Positions 1-9,328 are shown, numbered from the stretch's first letter. The stretch: DNA of 64,000 nt from Hymenobacter translucens (GCF_020685205.1 NZ_JAJERB010000007.1:124001-188000); one strand, 5' to 3'. The notes: generated by a model not told the origin, from the sequence alone. Made by a program: numbers and translations.

Positions 1-1445
1 GATCCGGCCAGTACAATGGCATTCTCGCCGATGGTGACGCCTCCGAAAATACAGACACCTTCTTCGATCAGAACCCGCGACTCGATTCGTACCGGCCCCG
101 CAGATTTTAGTTTCCGGTGACGGGGGAGTTGCTCCCGGGCCTGGGCTGTGCGCTCTAGGGCATGGTCGGTAATATAAACGCGGTTGCTTAGCCGGACGTT
201 GTTTCCAATATAGACGTGCTGGAGGCTGGAAATGTGTACGTTAACTCCAATTTCCACATCGTCACCGATAACTACCTTAGGCTGGGCGGAGGTAGTGCCC
301 GGCTCCTCGATTGCCTCCAGGCGGAGGTTGTCGCCCGAAATAAACCGGCGGCCAATAGCAATGTATTGCGGGTTGCGCAATGCGCACTGCGCAGGAAGCC
401 AGGAATTAAGTCCCAGGCTGGCTAGCTGCCCGGCTAACTGCTCCCGCTGGGCATTGGCATGCACCTTTAGCAGCTTGTCGACTACTTTGATAACGGCTTT
501 CTTTATTGCCGCGCCCAGCCGGCTGGTTAGTGGGTAGTAAATGCGCTTGATAAACAGCGGAACCAGGGAAGTCCAGAAGGCTTTGTACGACCAGAACGAC
601 CTTAGCAGCAGCAGGAAGGGCTTCTCATTGTTGATGATCGGCACGCCGGGCTGCACGTACTGAGGAACCCATACCGTGAGAATCTTTTCCACAATTAGTT
701 GGCGGCCGGCGGCTGGGAGCAGGCCCTGCTCCACCAACGGATTCAGAATGCGGAGCATGTTGGTGCTCAGGGTTTCGAAATAGCGATAGCTGACCGATTC
801 GGTGGCCCGGCCCATCACGGTATTGCTGAACACCCGCACATTGGGCTTCCCCATAAAGATGACCGGGATGTTCCACCCCATGTGCACGATGTTGGATCCA
901 TCGAATTGATACAGGGCGGGCAGACTGCTCACCAGATCTTTATTGACGATGTTGCCGGAGATATACCCAACCCAGTAATGAACCTGCTCGAGATACTCCA
1001 TCGGCTTCTCGTAGCGCTTGTACGTAAAGCTCAAGTCCCCAATAGTGGCATCCGCAATGTTGTGCAGATACCAGGTGGGCTGCATGAACATGCCCCCTAT
1101 CTCCTCCCCCTTTAAGATACCGACAATGTGAAGCAGTTGCTGGGGCAGCAGAATATCGTCATCCGAAAATATCCAGGAATACTTCGTGCGTGCCAAGCGG
1201 AAGGCCTGGGCCATGTTGAAGTCCATGCCCATATTGCGCTCATTTTCCACGTACTCGAAGTGCGGAAACCGGTGCCTGTAGCGCGCAATTACCTCCGGCG
1301 TATTATCCGTCGAGGCATTATTGGAAACCAGAATCTGTACGTGCTCCAGCGCTTCCGGTGCCTGGCTGGCCAATGATTCAAGTGCTAGGGCCAGCGTAGT
1401 TGCACGGTTGTACGTGGGTACACCAATAGTAAGAAGTAGCCTCAT
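1..1445 (-). CDS. Family 2 glycosyltransferase fused to hexapeptide O-acyltransferase (3' end cut by window edge)
   Basis: I translated the minus strand from the ATG at 1445; the frame stays open for 481 codons to the window edge. Residues 1-110 form a GT-A nucleotide-sugar domain: the start LLLTIGVPTYNRA, SNNASTDNT near 41-49, and the metal-binding DDD at 95-97 inside [10 protein letters not shown] middle region of about 250 residues is followed from about 385 by a left-handed beta-helix (IGDDVEIGVNVHI, IGNNVRLSNRVYITDH, IGENAIVLAG) typical of O-acetyltransferases. It is a diverged paralog of the gene at 1773-3308 with the same order of domains. The protein probably adds one sugar to a polysaccharide repeat at the inner membrane and acetylates the product; donor and acceptor are not known. 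It is the last visible gene of the CDP-sugar block. No clear promoter was seen just upstream. Confidence 0.9.
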   Translation of the reverse strand, partial: MRLLLTIGVPTYNRATTLALALESLASQAPEALEHVQILVSNNASTDNTPEVIARYRHRFPHFEYVENERNMGMDFNMAQAFRLARTKYSWIFSDDDILLPQQLLHIVGILKGEEIGGMFMQPTWYLHNIADATIGDLSFTYKRYEKPMEYLEQVHYWVGYISGNIVNKDLVSSLPALYQFDGSNIVHMGWNIPVIFMGKPNVRVFSNTVMGRATESVSYRYFETLSTNMLRILNPLVEQGLLPAAGRQLIVEKILTVWVPQYVQPGVPIINNEKPFLLLLRSFWSYKAFWTSLVPLFIKRIYYPLTSRLGAAIKKAVIKVVDKLLKVHANAQREQLAGQLASLGLNSWLPAQCALRNPQYIAIGRRFISGDNLRLEAIEEPGTTSAQPKVVIGDDVEIGVNVHISSLQHVYIGNNVRLSNRVYITDHALERTAQAREQLPRHRKLKSAGPVRIESRVLIEEGVCIFGGVTIGENAIVLAG

Positions 1446-1549
1446 CAAGCTGATTTTTTCGCGGTGGTCTAAGTTAAAATGAAATCCCTGATGAATTGAT
1501 CCTACAACTTGACAGATCAGTTACTTTCTCGATTGCATCAACCCAGAAA

Positions 1550-1756
1550 TTATGCTTGTTGAATAGCCATTGCTTCGTGCAGACCAAGCCAGACGCCCCG
1601 CCAGAACGCCCGGTTTATAATGCTACTGGTCAGGTCACCCACCACCGGGTATTCGATGCCCGCGTACGCCGGCTGGCGCAACAGGTTGCCGGCAAACAGC
1701 AGGCGGGTACCGATTTTGTGGCTGTCCAGGTATTCCACCAGCTCGGCACAGCACAA
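1550..1756 (-). pseudogene. Remnant of the 3' end of a second rfbH gene
   Basis: This short minus-strand frame has no credible start (TTG only) but encodes about 52 residues that align with the C-terminal part of the intact RfbH at 3410-4735: [47 protein letters not shown] similarity to about 3468-3643 is high, strongest at 1660-1750, where only a few bases differ. The match stops abruptly near 1750, just before the stop codon of the glycosyltransferase at 1773. After GLHE the reading diverges and ends at 1550. Nothing of the PLP or iron-sulfur part remains, so it cannot be an active dehydrase. It looks like the scar of a tandem duplication or cassette exchange that left the 3' tail of an rfbH between two glycosyltransferase genes. 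The rest of 1446-1772 shows nothing recognisable. Confidence 0.85.
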
Positions 1757-1772
1757 GCAGGCAGGTGCTGCG

Positions 1773-3308
1773 TTAGGAATGCAGCTGGCGGGTACCCTCC
1801 CGGGCCGCTTCCGCTCCTACTATGGCAAAGGGCGCTACATCTTCTCTGACCACCGAATTAGCCCGAATAATGGCATTTCTGCCTACGGTGACTCCTGGCA
1901 GAATGCACGCTCCGTGCTCTACCAGCACGTTGTCGTGCAGAACAACCGGACCACGGCTGAGCAGCCGGCGGTGGGCCGGCGGCTGCTGCAGGGCCTCCGG
2001 GCTTTCGTCCCGGTCATGGTCGGTGATGTAAACCGAGCCACCCAGGACTACCCCGTTACCAATCGTGACCTGGTTGATGCAGGCAATATGACAGTTCGCG
2101 CCAAAGCTTACGTCGTCGCCAATCACCACGGAAGGCGTGAAGCTTTGCGCGTTGTGCTGGGTAAGGGCGTTAACCACCAGCCCATCCAGGGAATGGAAGC
2201 GGCGGCCCAGGGTGATGCACTGCGGGTTCTGCAGAAAACTCTTCGAAGGCAGGTAGGTCCCGATACCCACATGCCGCAGGTTGCCCTTGGTGAGCTCGGC
2301 CTGACTGTAGGCGTGGCTGCCCGACACCTTTCCGAACAGCTTTAGCATAAGCGCCTTGCCCCCGCTCTTGATTCGGGTCAGGGCCGGCACGTACAGGCGC
2401 TTGAAGAAGATGGGTACGAGCGTAAGCCAGAAGGCCGGGTACCGCCAGTACGCCTCCAGCAGAATGAGGTAGGGGTTTTCGCCGTTGATAAACTGCTTGC
2501 CCGGCGCAATGTACTGGGGAAACAGCTCCGTGATCAGCTTGCGGTTTACGATGTCGCGGGCTTGCACCGGAACGTGGCCGGCCGCTACCAGCCCGTTCAT
2601 GACCAGGTTGAAGTTGGTGCTGTGAACCTTAAAGAACTTGTAGTTTACCGAAGCCTCCGCGCGTCCCAGGATAACGTCGCTGGACACCTTTACATTCGGC
2701 TTGCCCCGAAAGATGGCCGGCAGCGTCCAGCCGATCTGAATCAGGTTGGTATTTTGAAACTTATACAGAACGTCGAGGTCCTGCACCAGCGACTTGTTGG
2801 TGATGATGCCGCTGATAAACGTAATCCAGTAGCCCACCTGCTCCAGGTACGCGGTCGGGTTGTCGTAGACCTGGTAGGCAAACGGCTCATTGTTGGGCCG
2901 GGCATCCTCAATGTGATGGTTGTACCAGATCGGCGTCAGGAACATCAGGCCGATTTCCTGGCGCTCCAGCACCCGCACAATGTTTTCGAGGGTATTGGGC
3001 AGCAGAATATCGTCGTCAGACAACACCCAGGCGTAGCGCCCCTTCGCCAGCCGGAAGGCCTGGGCGATGTTGGCATCCGGGCCCGTGTTGGTGGGGTGCT
3101 CAAAGTAGCGGAAGTGGCGGAACAGAGTTCCGTACTGATCAATGATCTGCTTGGTATGGTCGGTGGAAGCATTATTTGATATCACCACTTCCACGCGGTC
3201 CGCAACGTTACCAATCTGTGCGTGCACCGCCGCCAGCGCCTTGCCCAGCAGATCAGCCCGGTTATACGTAGGAATGGCAATAGTGAGTATCAGATCTTCC
3301 ATAAACAT
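1773..3308 (-). CDS. Family 2 glycosyltransferase fused to hexapeptide O-acyltransferase
   Basis: This 511-residue protein has two enzymes in one chain. Residues 5-120 are a GT-A domain ([29 protein letters not shown] at 98-100 in LSDDDILLP). Residues from about 370 to 500 are a hexapeptide-repeat acyltransferase ([43 protein letters not shown]). Start is ATG 3308; a second ATG two codons in is equally possible. It is a paralog of the gene at 1-1445, with strong conservation around the DDD motif and the beta-helix but clear divergence in the middle, so the two probably recognise different sugars. It lies after rfbH, separated by 101 bp holding a strong hairpin. The likely role is transfer plus O-acetylation of a sugar during O-antigen or exopolysaccharide assembly; the substrate is unknown. 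Confidence 0.92.
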   Translation of the reverse strand: MFMEDLILTIAIPTYNRADLLGKALAAVHAQIGNVADRVEVVISNNASTDHTKQIIDQYGTLFRHFRYFEHPTNTGPDANIAQAFRLAKGRYAWVLSDDDILLPNTLENIVRVLERQEIGLMFLTPIWYNHHIEDARPNNEPFAYQVYDNPTAYLEQVGYWITFISGIITNKSLVQDLDVLYKFQNTNLIQIGWTLPAIFRGKPNVKVSSDVILGRAEASVNYKFFKVHSTNFNLVMNGLVAAGHVPVQARDIVNRKLITELFPQYIAPGKQFINGENPYLILLEAYWRYPAFWLTLVPIFFKRLYVPALTRIKSGGKALMLKLFGKVSGSHAYSQAELTKGNLRHVGIGTYLPSKSFLQNPQCITLGRRFHSLDGLVVNALTQHNAQSFTPSVVIGDDVSFGANCHIACINQVTIGNGVVLGGSVYITDHDRDESPEALQQPPAHRRLLSRGPVVLHDNVLVEHGACILPGVTVGRNAIIRANSVVREDVAPFAIVGAEAAREGTRQLHS

Positions 3309-3323
3309 ACTGGTATGGCGAGC

Positions 3324-3358
3324 AAAGGTCCGCTAGCTACCATAGCTAGCGGACCTTT
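3324..3358. terminator. Perfect hairpin between rfbH and the downstream glycosyltransferase
   Basis: Arms AAAGGTCCGCTAGCTA and TAGCTAGCGGACCTTT (16 bp) flank a three-base loop. There is no long U-tract on the minus strand, so it may be an attenuator or mRNA-stabilising stem rather than a full terminator within the minus-strand gene run. Confidence 0.7.
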
Positions 3359-3409
3359 CTTCACCTTGGGGATAGGCAACTGCTGTAAAAGCTGCCCGGC
3401 TGACAAAGA

Positions 3410-4735
3410 CTAGGCTTTGCTGGCAATAAAGCCAGCCACCGTCTGCGCAATATAGTCGTAGTGCTCTTCCTGCAGGCCCGGCCACACGCCCAGCCAGAAG
3501 GCCCGGTTCATGATGATGTCGGTATTGGTCAGGTCACCGACTACCCGGTGCTCGATGCCGGCGTACGCCGGCTGGCGCAACAGGTTACCGGCAAACAACA
3601 GGCGGGTACCGATTTTGTGGTTCTCCAGGTATTCCACCAGCTCGGCGCGGTCCAGGGGGCTGTTGTCGCGCAGGGTAATCAGGAAGCCAAACCAGCTGGG
3701 CTCCGAGCCGGGCGTGGCTTCGGGCAGAATGAAGTGGTCCTCGAACTGCTTCATCTTCTGGTACAGCATGGCGTGGTTTTCCCGCCGGCGCTGCACGAAG
3801 AAATCGGCTTTGTTGAGCTGGCTCAGGCCAATGGCGGCCTGCATATCCGTCACCTTCAGGTTGAAGCCGATGTGCGAGTAGGTGTACTTGTGGTCGTAGC
3901 CGTAGGGCAGCTCACCCAGCTGCCAGCAGAAACGCTTGTTGCAGGTGTTGTCCTTGCCCGGCTCGCAGTAGCAGTCCCGGCCCCAGTCGCGGAAGCTTTC
4001 CGCAATCATCTTCAGGCGGATGTTGTTGATCAGCACCGCGCCGCCCTCTCCCATCGTGATGTGGTGAGCAGGGTAAAACGAGAGCGTGGCCAGGTCGCCG
4101 AAGGTGCCGGTCTTTTTGCCTTGGAACGTAGCGCCCAGGGAGTCGCAGTCGTCCTCAATCACCCACAGGTTATACTTCTTGGCCACGCGCATCACCTCTT
4201 CCAGGTTGAAGGGGTTACCCAGGGTGTGGGCCATCATGATGGCCTTGGTCTTGGGCGTGATGGCCTGCTCCAGCAGCTCGGCCTTGATGTTGTAGGTTGG
4301 AATTTCTACGTCGATGAACACCGGTACGCAACCAAACTGAATCATCGGATTCACCGTGGTCGGGAAGCCGGCGGCTACGGTAATCACTTCGTCGCCGGGC
4401 TTAATGGCGCGGTCCCCCAGCTTGGGCGAGGTCAGGGTATAAAAGGCGACCAGGTTGGCCGAGGAACCGGAGTTCACGACGATGGACGACTTGCAGCCAA
4501 ACCACTTGGCCAGCTTCTGCTCAAACTTAGGACCGAAGCGCCCGGTGGTCAGCCACCCATCCATGGTGGCGTCTACGCCATACAGCAGATCCTCCGCATC
4601 AAGCACCTTGCCGGTAACCGGGATATAATCCTGACCGGGGATGATGGTCTTGGTGACGTTGGGCAGAATTGCCTGCTGTAGCTGGCCCTCCAGAGCCTCA
4701 TCAAAATTCTTATACTTCTGATCCAGTTTTTGCAT
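3410..4735 (-). CDS. rfbH: CDP-4-keto-6-deoxy-D-glucose 3-dehydrase (E1, RfbH/DdhC/AscC type)
   Basis: This 441-residue PMP-dependent iron-sulfur enzyme of the DegT fold removes the C-3 hydroxyl of CDP-4-keto-6-deoxyglucose on the way to CDP-3,6-dideoxyhexoses. The active-site motif reads [14 protein letters not shown]: as in known E1 enzymes, the PLP-binding lysine is replaced by histidine (H224). The [2Fe-2S] ligands fit the E1 pattern C-X57-C-X1-C-X7-C exactly (C197, C255, C257, C265). The C-terminal end is partly duplicated as a remnant at 1550-1756. A Bacteroidetes-type -7 element lies 24-31 bp upstream of the ATG. The partner reductase E3 (DdhD/AscD) is not in this window. The neighbours rfbF and rfbG supply the substrate, and the ThDP enzyme upstream could use the product. 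Confidence 0.96.
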   Translation of the reverse strand: MQKLDQKYKNFDEALEGQLQQAILPNVTKTIIPGQDYIPVTGKVLDAEDLLYGVDATMDGWLTTGRFGPKFEQKLAKWFGCKSSIVVNSGSSANLVAFYTLTSPKLGDRAIKPGDEVITVAAGFPTTVNPMIQFGCVPVFIDVEIPTYNIKAELLEQAITPKTKAIMMAHTLGNPFNLEEVMRVAKKYNLWVIEDDCDSLGATFQGKKTGTFGDLATLSFYPAHHITMGEGGAVLINNIRLKMIAESFRDWGRDCYCEPGKDNTCNKRFCWQLGELPYGYDHKYTYSHIGFNLKVTDMQAAIGLSQLNKADFFVQRRRENHAMLYQKMKQFEDHFILPEATPGSEPSWFGFLITLRDNSPLDRAELVEYLENHKIGTRLLFAGNLLRQPAYAGIEHRVVGDLTNTDIIMNRAFWLGVWPGLQEEHYDYIAQTVAGFIASKA

Positions 4736-4758
4736 GGAGCGTAGGGGCGTTATTTGCC

Positions 4759-4766
4759 CAAAGGTA
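4759..4766 (-). promoter_or_regulatory. Candidate -7 element upstream of rfbH
   Basis: The minus strand reads TACCTTTG, an exact match to the Bacteroidetes TAnnTTTG box, 24 bp before the rfbH start. No good -33 TTG is at the usual spacing, so it is a candidate internal promoter only. Confidence 0.45.
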
Positions 4767-4807
4767 ACAGGGTTTTAGCGGAAGCGGAACGACAGGTTTA
4801 AATTGAA

Positions 4808-6538
4808 TCAGGTGCCTTCCATTTCCAGTGGCTTGGCGAAAGGCTCCATCTCGGTGATGGGGCGACCAAAGGCCAGCTTGGGGTAGCAGTTGGTATGCGT
4901 GTCAATCATTACCTGAAGCAGGGCCGGCTCGTTGGGGTCGGCCCACAGCCAGTCGGCACCCTGCTCCACGTCATCGGGCGACGCAATGGTCAGGGTCTTG
5001 ATGCCATACGCTTCCGCAATCTTGGTGAAGTCTGGCGCGCTGTAGCCCCAGTACGTCGATTGGTAGCGGCCCTCGAAGTAGCTGTCCTGAAACTGCCGGA
5101 TCATGCCCAGGCAGTTGTTGTTCAGCACTACCAGCTTGACGGGCAGCTTGTTGTGCACGATGCACTGCAGCTCCTGGATGTTCATCTGAAAGCCGCCGTC
5201 GCCGGCAATAACCACGACCGGCTTGCGGCCCGTGGCAAAGCACATGCCCAGGGCTGCGGGCAAAGCAAAACCCATGCTGCCCAGTCCGCCGGACGTCATG
5301 TACAGCTGGTCGGCGCCCAGCTCCAGGCTTTGCGCAGCCCACATCTGGTGGTTGCCCACATCAGCCACGTAGCCGGAGCCCAGCCGCGGCTTGGACAGGG
5401 CGTGCATGAAGACATTGGGATTGATGCCGGTAATGTCGGGCAGCTCGTTGGTATCGCGCCACTGCACTTTCGAAGCGGCCAGCTCCTCCAGCCACTCCTG
5501 CTTGGGCTGGAACAGCTCGGGGGTATAATAGCTGTGGGCCAGGGTGAAGAAGTCCTCCAGATCGGCCACGACTTCGCGGCAGCCCAGCACCCGGTTGTTG
5601 ATTTCGCCCACTTCGCAGTCGACGTGGTAAATGGGGCGGGTGCCTTTGAAATAGTCGGTATCGGCACCGGTCTGGCGGATGTCGAGGCGGCTGCCCAGCA
5701 CGATCAGCAGGTCGGCGTGGCCCAGGGCCATGTTAGCCCACCGGTTGCCGTAGCTGCCGATATAGCCCACCCGCAGCGGGTGGTCGTGGGGAATAGCGTC
5801 GACGGCCAGCAGCGTGGTCACCACCGGAATCTGGGTCAGTTCCACAAACCGGCGGAACTCCTCGGTCATAAACGACGAGCGCACTCCGCGGCCCACCAAA
5901 ATCAGGGGCTTGCGGGCGGCAGCCACCTCGGCAACCAGCTCATCAAATACGCCGGGGGTAAGCTGATGGGCAACCCGCTCCCGGGTCACGAACGGAATCG
6001 GCAGCGTGGGGGTAATGTCGACCCGCTGCAGGTTCATCGGAATGTCAATCAACACCGGACCGGGGCGGCCGCTCAGGGCAATGCGAAACGCATCCTCTAA
6101 AATAGCGGGCAGCTCGTGGGCATCCGTAACGGCATAGCAGGCCTTGGTAACGGGCCGGGCCATCGAAATGATATCGGTTTCCTGGAAACCCAGCTGGCGG
6201 ATGTTCCGGTCACCCTTCTGCTCGTGAATATTTACCTGACCGGTGATGAAAACGGCCGGCGACGAGTCGAAGTAGCAGCTGGCAATACCGGTGAGCAGGT
6301 TGGTCGCGCCAGGGCCTGAAGTAGCCATTGCTACCCCCGGCACGCCCGTAACCCGGCCGTAGGCATCGGCCGCGAACGACGCCGACTGTTCATGGTGCAT
6401 GCTCACGATATCGATGGGCGTCAGCTGATGCAGGGAGTCCAGCATGTGCGTAATCATTCCTCCCGCCATTTCAAAGACGGTTTTCACCCCCTGGGCTTCG
6501 AGAAACCTGGCTATGTAGTCGGATGATTTCATAATCAA
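4808..6538 (-). CDS. Acetolactate-synthase-like ThDP enzyme, probably YerE-type sugar-branching enzyme
   Basis: This 576-residue protein has the full three-domain fold of acetohydroxyacid synthases. E50 in MHHEQSASFAADAYGR is the cofactor-activating glutamate. The ThDP/Mg motif runs from GDGGFQMN (446) to LNNNCLGMIRQF (472). The middle FAD/Rossmann domain is present. Start is ATG 6538, or ATG 6532 two codons in. A housekeeping IlvB would normally sit with ilvN, ilvC or ilvD; here it lies 8 bp after a sugar reductase and 72 bp before rfbH. In Yersinia pseudotuberculosis O:VI, YerE, a ThDP flavoenzyme of this family, moves a two-carbon acetyl unit from pyruvate to C-4 of CDP-3,6-dideoxy-4-keto-D-glucose to start yersiniose A. 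By context I infer that role. Ordinary acetolactate synthase remains the alternative. Confidence 0.8.
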   Translation of the reverse strand: MIMKSSDYIARFLEAQGVKTVFEMAGGMITHMLDSLHQLTPIDIVSMHHEQSASFAADAYGRVTGVPGVAMATSGPGATNLLTGIASCYFDSSPAVFITGQVNIHEQKGDRNIRQLGFQETDIISMARPVTKACYAVTDAHELPAILEDAFRIALSGRPGPVLIDIPMNLQRVDITPTLPIPFVTRERVAHQLTPGVFDELVAEVAAARKPLILVGRGVRSSFMTEEFRRFVELTQIPVVTTLLAVDAIPHDHPLRVGYIGSYGNRWANMALGHADLLIVLGSRLDIRQTGADTDYFKGTRPIYHVDCEVGEINNRVLGCREVVADLEDFFTLAHSYYTPELFQPKQEWLEELAASKVQWRDTNELPDITGINPNVFMHALSKPRLGSGYVADVGNHQMWAAQSLELGADQLYMTSGGLGSMGFALPAALGMCFATGRKPVVVIAGDGGFQMNIQELQCIVHNKLPVKLVVLNNNCLGMIRQFQDSYFEGRYQSTYWGYSAPDFTKIAEAYGIKTLTIASPDDVEQGADWLWADPNEPALLQVMIDTHTNCYPKLAFGRPITEMEPFAKPLEMEGT

Positions 6539-6546
6539 AAGCGTGT

Positions 6547-7467
6547 TTACTTGTTTAATCTGACAAAGTTGATGACTTCCGCCAGCGCTTCCGGGAGCGG
6601 CGTGGACTGAATCTCCCCGAAGACCTGCCGGAACCGGTTAGAGTTCCCCTCCATGTGCATTACCTGCCCCGGCCGGTAGGGAACAGCACCATAGTTTATG
6701 ACCGACCGGGAACTGGTCAGCTCCTGAATGGCACTGACAATGGTCTTTAAGCTGGTTGCCGTGTTCGACGACACGTTATAGACTCCACTAGTCCCTGGTT
6801 CGGCCCCTACTACTTGAGTAACAGCCCGGGCCAGGTCCCGCACAAACATGTAATCATATTGCTGCTCGCAGGCCGTCAGGTTGGTGGGCTGGTTGGCCAG
6901 CAGGTTGTCGACAACGAAGGAAACAAACCAATGCTTGTCTTCCCGGGGTCCGAAAACCGAAAATACGCGTAGCCAGCACCATTCCATGCCTGCTCCCTGA
7001 CAAAAAGCTTTCAGCACTTCGAGCGTGGCCAGCTTCACGGCCCCATACGCCGAGGTCGGGCTGGTCTCGGAGGCCTCATCGACCCGCCCGTGAAACAGCC
7101 CGTACTCGGCCTGCGAGCCCAGTGCCACCACCCGCCTGATTGGTCCCTGCGCTACCAGCTTGAGCAGCTGCAGAGTAAAGCTCAGGTTGGTTAGCTGACT
7201 TTCCCAGTCGTCGCGCTGGCTGGCACTCACGCCCAGCCAGGCTGAGTGAACCAGAAATTCAGGCCGGAGCGACACGACGACCTGCTCCCAGTTCGCGTCG
7301 TCGCTGTTGATCCAGGTGAGTGGGCCTGCCACCCCGGCCAGCCGCCACCGGTCTGATGAGGTGCGGTGCAGTGCCAGAACCTCGTGGCCGGCCTGCAACA
7401 ACGCCTCGGCAATGTGGGAGCCGATAAAGCCGGTGGCGCCGGTCAGCAGAACTCGGCCCTGGCTCAT
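6547..7467 (-). CDS. NAD-dependent sugar epimerase/reductase (extended SDR), possible YerF-like reductase
   Basis: This 306-residue extended short-chain dehydrogenase begins with the nucleotide-binding motif LLTGATGFIGSHIAEAL and carries the catalytic YxxxK in TSAYGAVKLATLE. Its ATG overlaps the rfbG stop by 4 bp (ATGA), so the two are translationally coupled. The ThDP enzyme follows 8 bp later. In CDP-dideoxysugar pathways an SDR at this position reduces the last keto group, as in abequose, paratose and tyvelose synthesis; in the yersiniose pathway YerF reduces the acetyl branch to hydroxyethyl. The gene order favours the YerF-like role, but sequence motifs alone cannot separate these choices. 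Confidence 0.8.
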   Translation of the reverse strand: MSQGRVLLTGATGFIGSHIAEALLQAGHEVLALHRTSSDRWRLAGVAGPLTWINSDDANWEQVVVSLRPEFLVHSAWLGVSASQRDDWESQLTNLSFTLQLLKLVAQGPIRRVVALGSQAEYGLFHGRVDEASETSPTSAYGAVKLATLEVLKAFCQGAGMEWCWLRVFSVFGPREDKHWFVSFVVDNLLANQPTNLTACEQQYDYMFVRDLARAVTQVVGAEPGTSGVYNVSSNTATSLKTIVSAIQELTSSRSVINYGAVPYRPGQVMHMEGNSNRFRQVFGEIQSTPLPEALAEVINFVRLNK

Positions 7468-8543
7468 GATGCCGCCACGAATGCTTCAATGTCGGCCCGG
7501 ACAAGCGCGTCCGCACGCTGACCGTCATTGAGGGCCTTGTACCAGTTGATGGTTTTGTGGATTGATTCCTGGGCGCTGTACTTCGGCCGCCAGTGCAGCT
7601 CATTCAGGGCTTTGCTGATGTCCAGCTTGAGCAGACCGGCTTCATGTGGCTGGTTGGTCAGGGTCGGGGTTTCGTACTCGCCCCCACCCCAGGCACTGAG
7701 GCCGATGCCTACCAGGCTGGCTACCGGCAGGGCATCCTGCAGGTGAGGCCCGAAGTTCCACGCCCCGGCGTAGCGGATGGGGTCCGCCGCCAGTTTGGCA
7801 CCCAGCAGCAGATAACCGCCGATGGGCTCCAGTACGTGCTGCCAGGGCCGCACGGCCTGGGGGTTGCGCACCTGCACGGGCTGGTTGGCCTGCAGGGCCC
7901 GCACGATGTCGGGCACAATCCGGTCCTTGGCCCAGTCGCCGCCGCCGATTACGTTGCCTGCCCGGCCCACGGCAATTCCTTTCCGGTGCTGGCCGTAGCT
8001 GGCCGGGTTAAAAAAGGACTGGGTGTAGGAGTTGATGACCAGCTCGGCGCAGGCTTTGCTGGCGCTATAGGGGTCGTAGCCGCCCAGCCGGTCACTTTCG
8101 CGGTAAGGATACACCCACTCCTTGTTCTCATATACCTTGTCGGTGGTGATGAGCACCACGGTGCAGGGCTTGTCGAGCCGGCGTACCGCGTCGAGAAGGA
8201 AGGCCGTGCCGATGGCGTTGACCTCGAAGGTATCGGCCGGGATGTCGTAGGACAGGCGGACCAGGGGCTGGGCGGCCAGGTGAAAGATGAAGTCGGGCTG
8301 GAAGTCCAGTACCGCCTTGGCCAGCTGGTCACGGTCGCGCAGGTCCGCAATAACAGAGTCGCAGAGCGTATCACCCTGCAGCAGATCGTAGAGACTTACC
8401 GGGCCCTCGGGGGCCAGGGCGTAGCCTTTAACTTCGGCACCGAGCAGGTGCAGCCAGTACAGCATCCAGGCGCCCTTAAAGCCGGTGTGGCCGGTGAGCA
8501 GCACCTTTTTGCCCGCGTACGTGGTCTTCAGGTCTTCAGTCAT
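7464..8543 (-). CDS. rfbG: CDP-glucose 4,6-dehydratase
   Basis: This 359-residue extended SDR converts CDP-D-glucose to CDP-4-keto-6-deoxy-D-glucose. Visible signatures are the dinucleotide site KVLLTGHTGFKGAWM near the N-terminus, FHLAAQPLVRLSY, ITTDKVYENKEW with the Thr-Asp-Lys of sugar 4,6-dehydratases, and YSASKACAELVI carrying YxxxK. Length matches the RfbG/DdhB/AscB family. It lies 14 bp after rfbF and overlaps the next SDR gene by 4 bp, forming a tight operon. Its product is the substrate of RfbH (3410-4735). Confidence 0.96.
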   Translation of the reverse strand: MTEDLKTTYAGKKVLLTGHTGFKGAWMLYWLHLLGAEVKGYALAPEGPVSLYDLLQGDTLCDSVIADLRDRDQLAKAVLDFQPDFIFHLAAQPLVRLSYDIPADTFEVNAIGTAFLLDAVRRLDKPCTVVLITTDKVYENKEWVYPYRESDRLGGYDPYSASKACAELVINSYTQSFFNPASYGQHRKGIAVGRAGNVIGGGDWAKDRIVPDIVRALQANQPVQVRNPQAVRPWQHVLEPIGGYLLLGAKLAADPIRYAGAWNFGPHLQDALPVASLVGIGLSAWGGGEYETPTLTNQPHEAGLLKLDISKALNELHWRPKYSAQESIHKTINWYKALNDGQRADALVRADIEAFVAAS

Positions 8544-8557
8544 GGCAGAGGGCGGGG

Positions 8558-9328
8558 TTACCAGGTTTTCCAGGGGGCCTGACGGGAATTCCAGCTGTTG
8601 TCCAGCTCGGTTTTGTCGCGCAGGGTGTCCATCGGCTTCCAGAAGCCATCGTGCTTATAGGCCTGCATCTGTCCGGCCCGGGCAATGCGCTCCATCGGCT
8701 CCCGCTCCCAGATGGTGGTATCGTCCTCGATAAAGTCGATAACGCTGGGCTCGCACACGAAGAAGCCGCCGTTGATCCATGCGCCATCGCCTTTGGGCTT
8801 CTCAGCGAAGGAGGTGACTTCGTCTTGCTCGGTCAGGTTCAGGGCGCCGAAACGGCCGCTGGGCTGCACGGCCGTAACGGTGCACAGGCGGCCGTGGGCC
8901 TTATGGAAGGCTACGGACTCGGCAATATTCACGTCGGACACTCCGTCGCCGTAGGTCAGCAGGAAGGTCTCGTCACCGATGTGCTGACGCACCCGCTTGA
9001 TGCGCCCCCCGGTCATGGTTTCCAGGCCCGTGTCCACCAGGGTGATGTTCCAGGGCTCGGCAAAGCTGTCGTGCACCTGCAGGGAATTCTCCTTCAGGTT
9101 AATGGTAACGTCAGACTTATGCAGGTAGTAGTTGGCGAAATACTCCTTGATGACATAGCTCTTGTACCCGAGGCAGATGACAAAATCATTAAATCCATGG
9201 GAAGAGTAAATCTTCATGATGTGCCACAGGATGGGCATATCTCCGATTTCCACCATCGGTTTAGGCTTCAGGACGGTTTCCTCGGAAAGCCGGGTCCCGA
9301 GTCCCCCTGCGAGTATGACTACTTTCAC
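8558..9328 (-). CDS. rfbF: Glucose-1-phosphate cytidylyltransferase
   Basis: This 256-residue nucleotidyltransferase makes CDP-glucose from CTP and glucose-1-phosphate, the first committed step to CDP-3,6-dideoxyhexoses. The N-terminus has the signature [14 protein letters not shown] followed by [22 protein letters not shown] and [12 protein letters not shown] are typical of RfbF/DdhA/AscA. Length agrees with the family. It is the first gene of the CDP-sugar operon, with a consensus -7 element about 70 bp upstream. Confidence 0.97.
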   Translation of the reverse strand: MKVVILAGGLGTRLSEETVLKPKPMVEIGDMPILWHIMKIYSSHGFNDFVICLGYKSYVIKEYFANYYLHKSDVTINLKENSLQVHDSFAEPWNITLVDTGLETMTGGRIKRVRQHIGDETFLLTYGDGVSDVNIAESVAFHKAHGRLCTVTAVQPSGRFGALNLTEQDEVTSFAEKPKGDGAWINGGFFVCEPSVIDFIEDDTTIWEREPMERIARAGQMQAYKHDGFWKPMDTLRDKTELDNSWNSRQAPWKTW

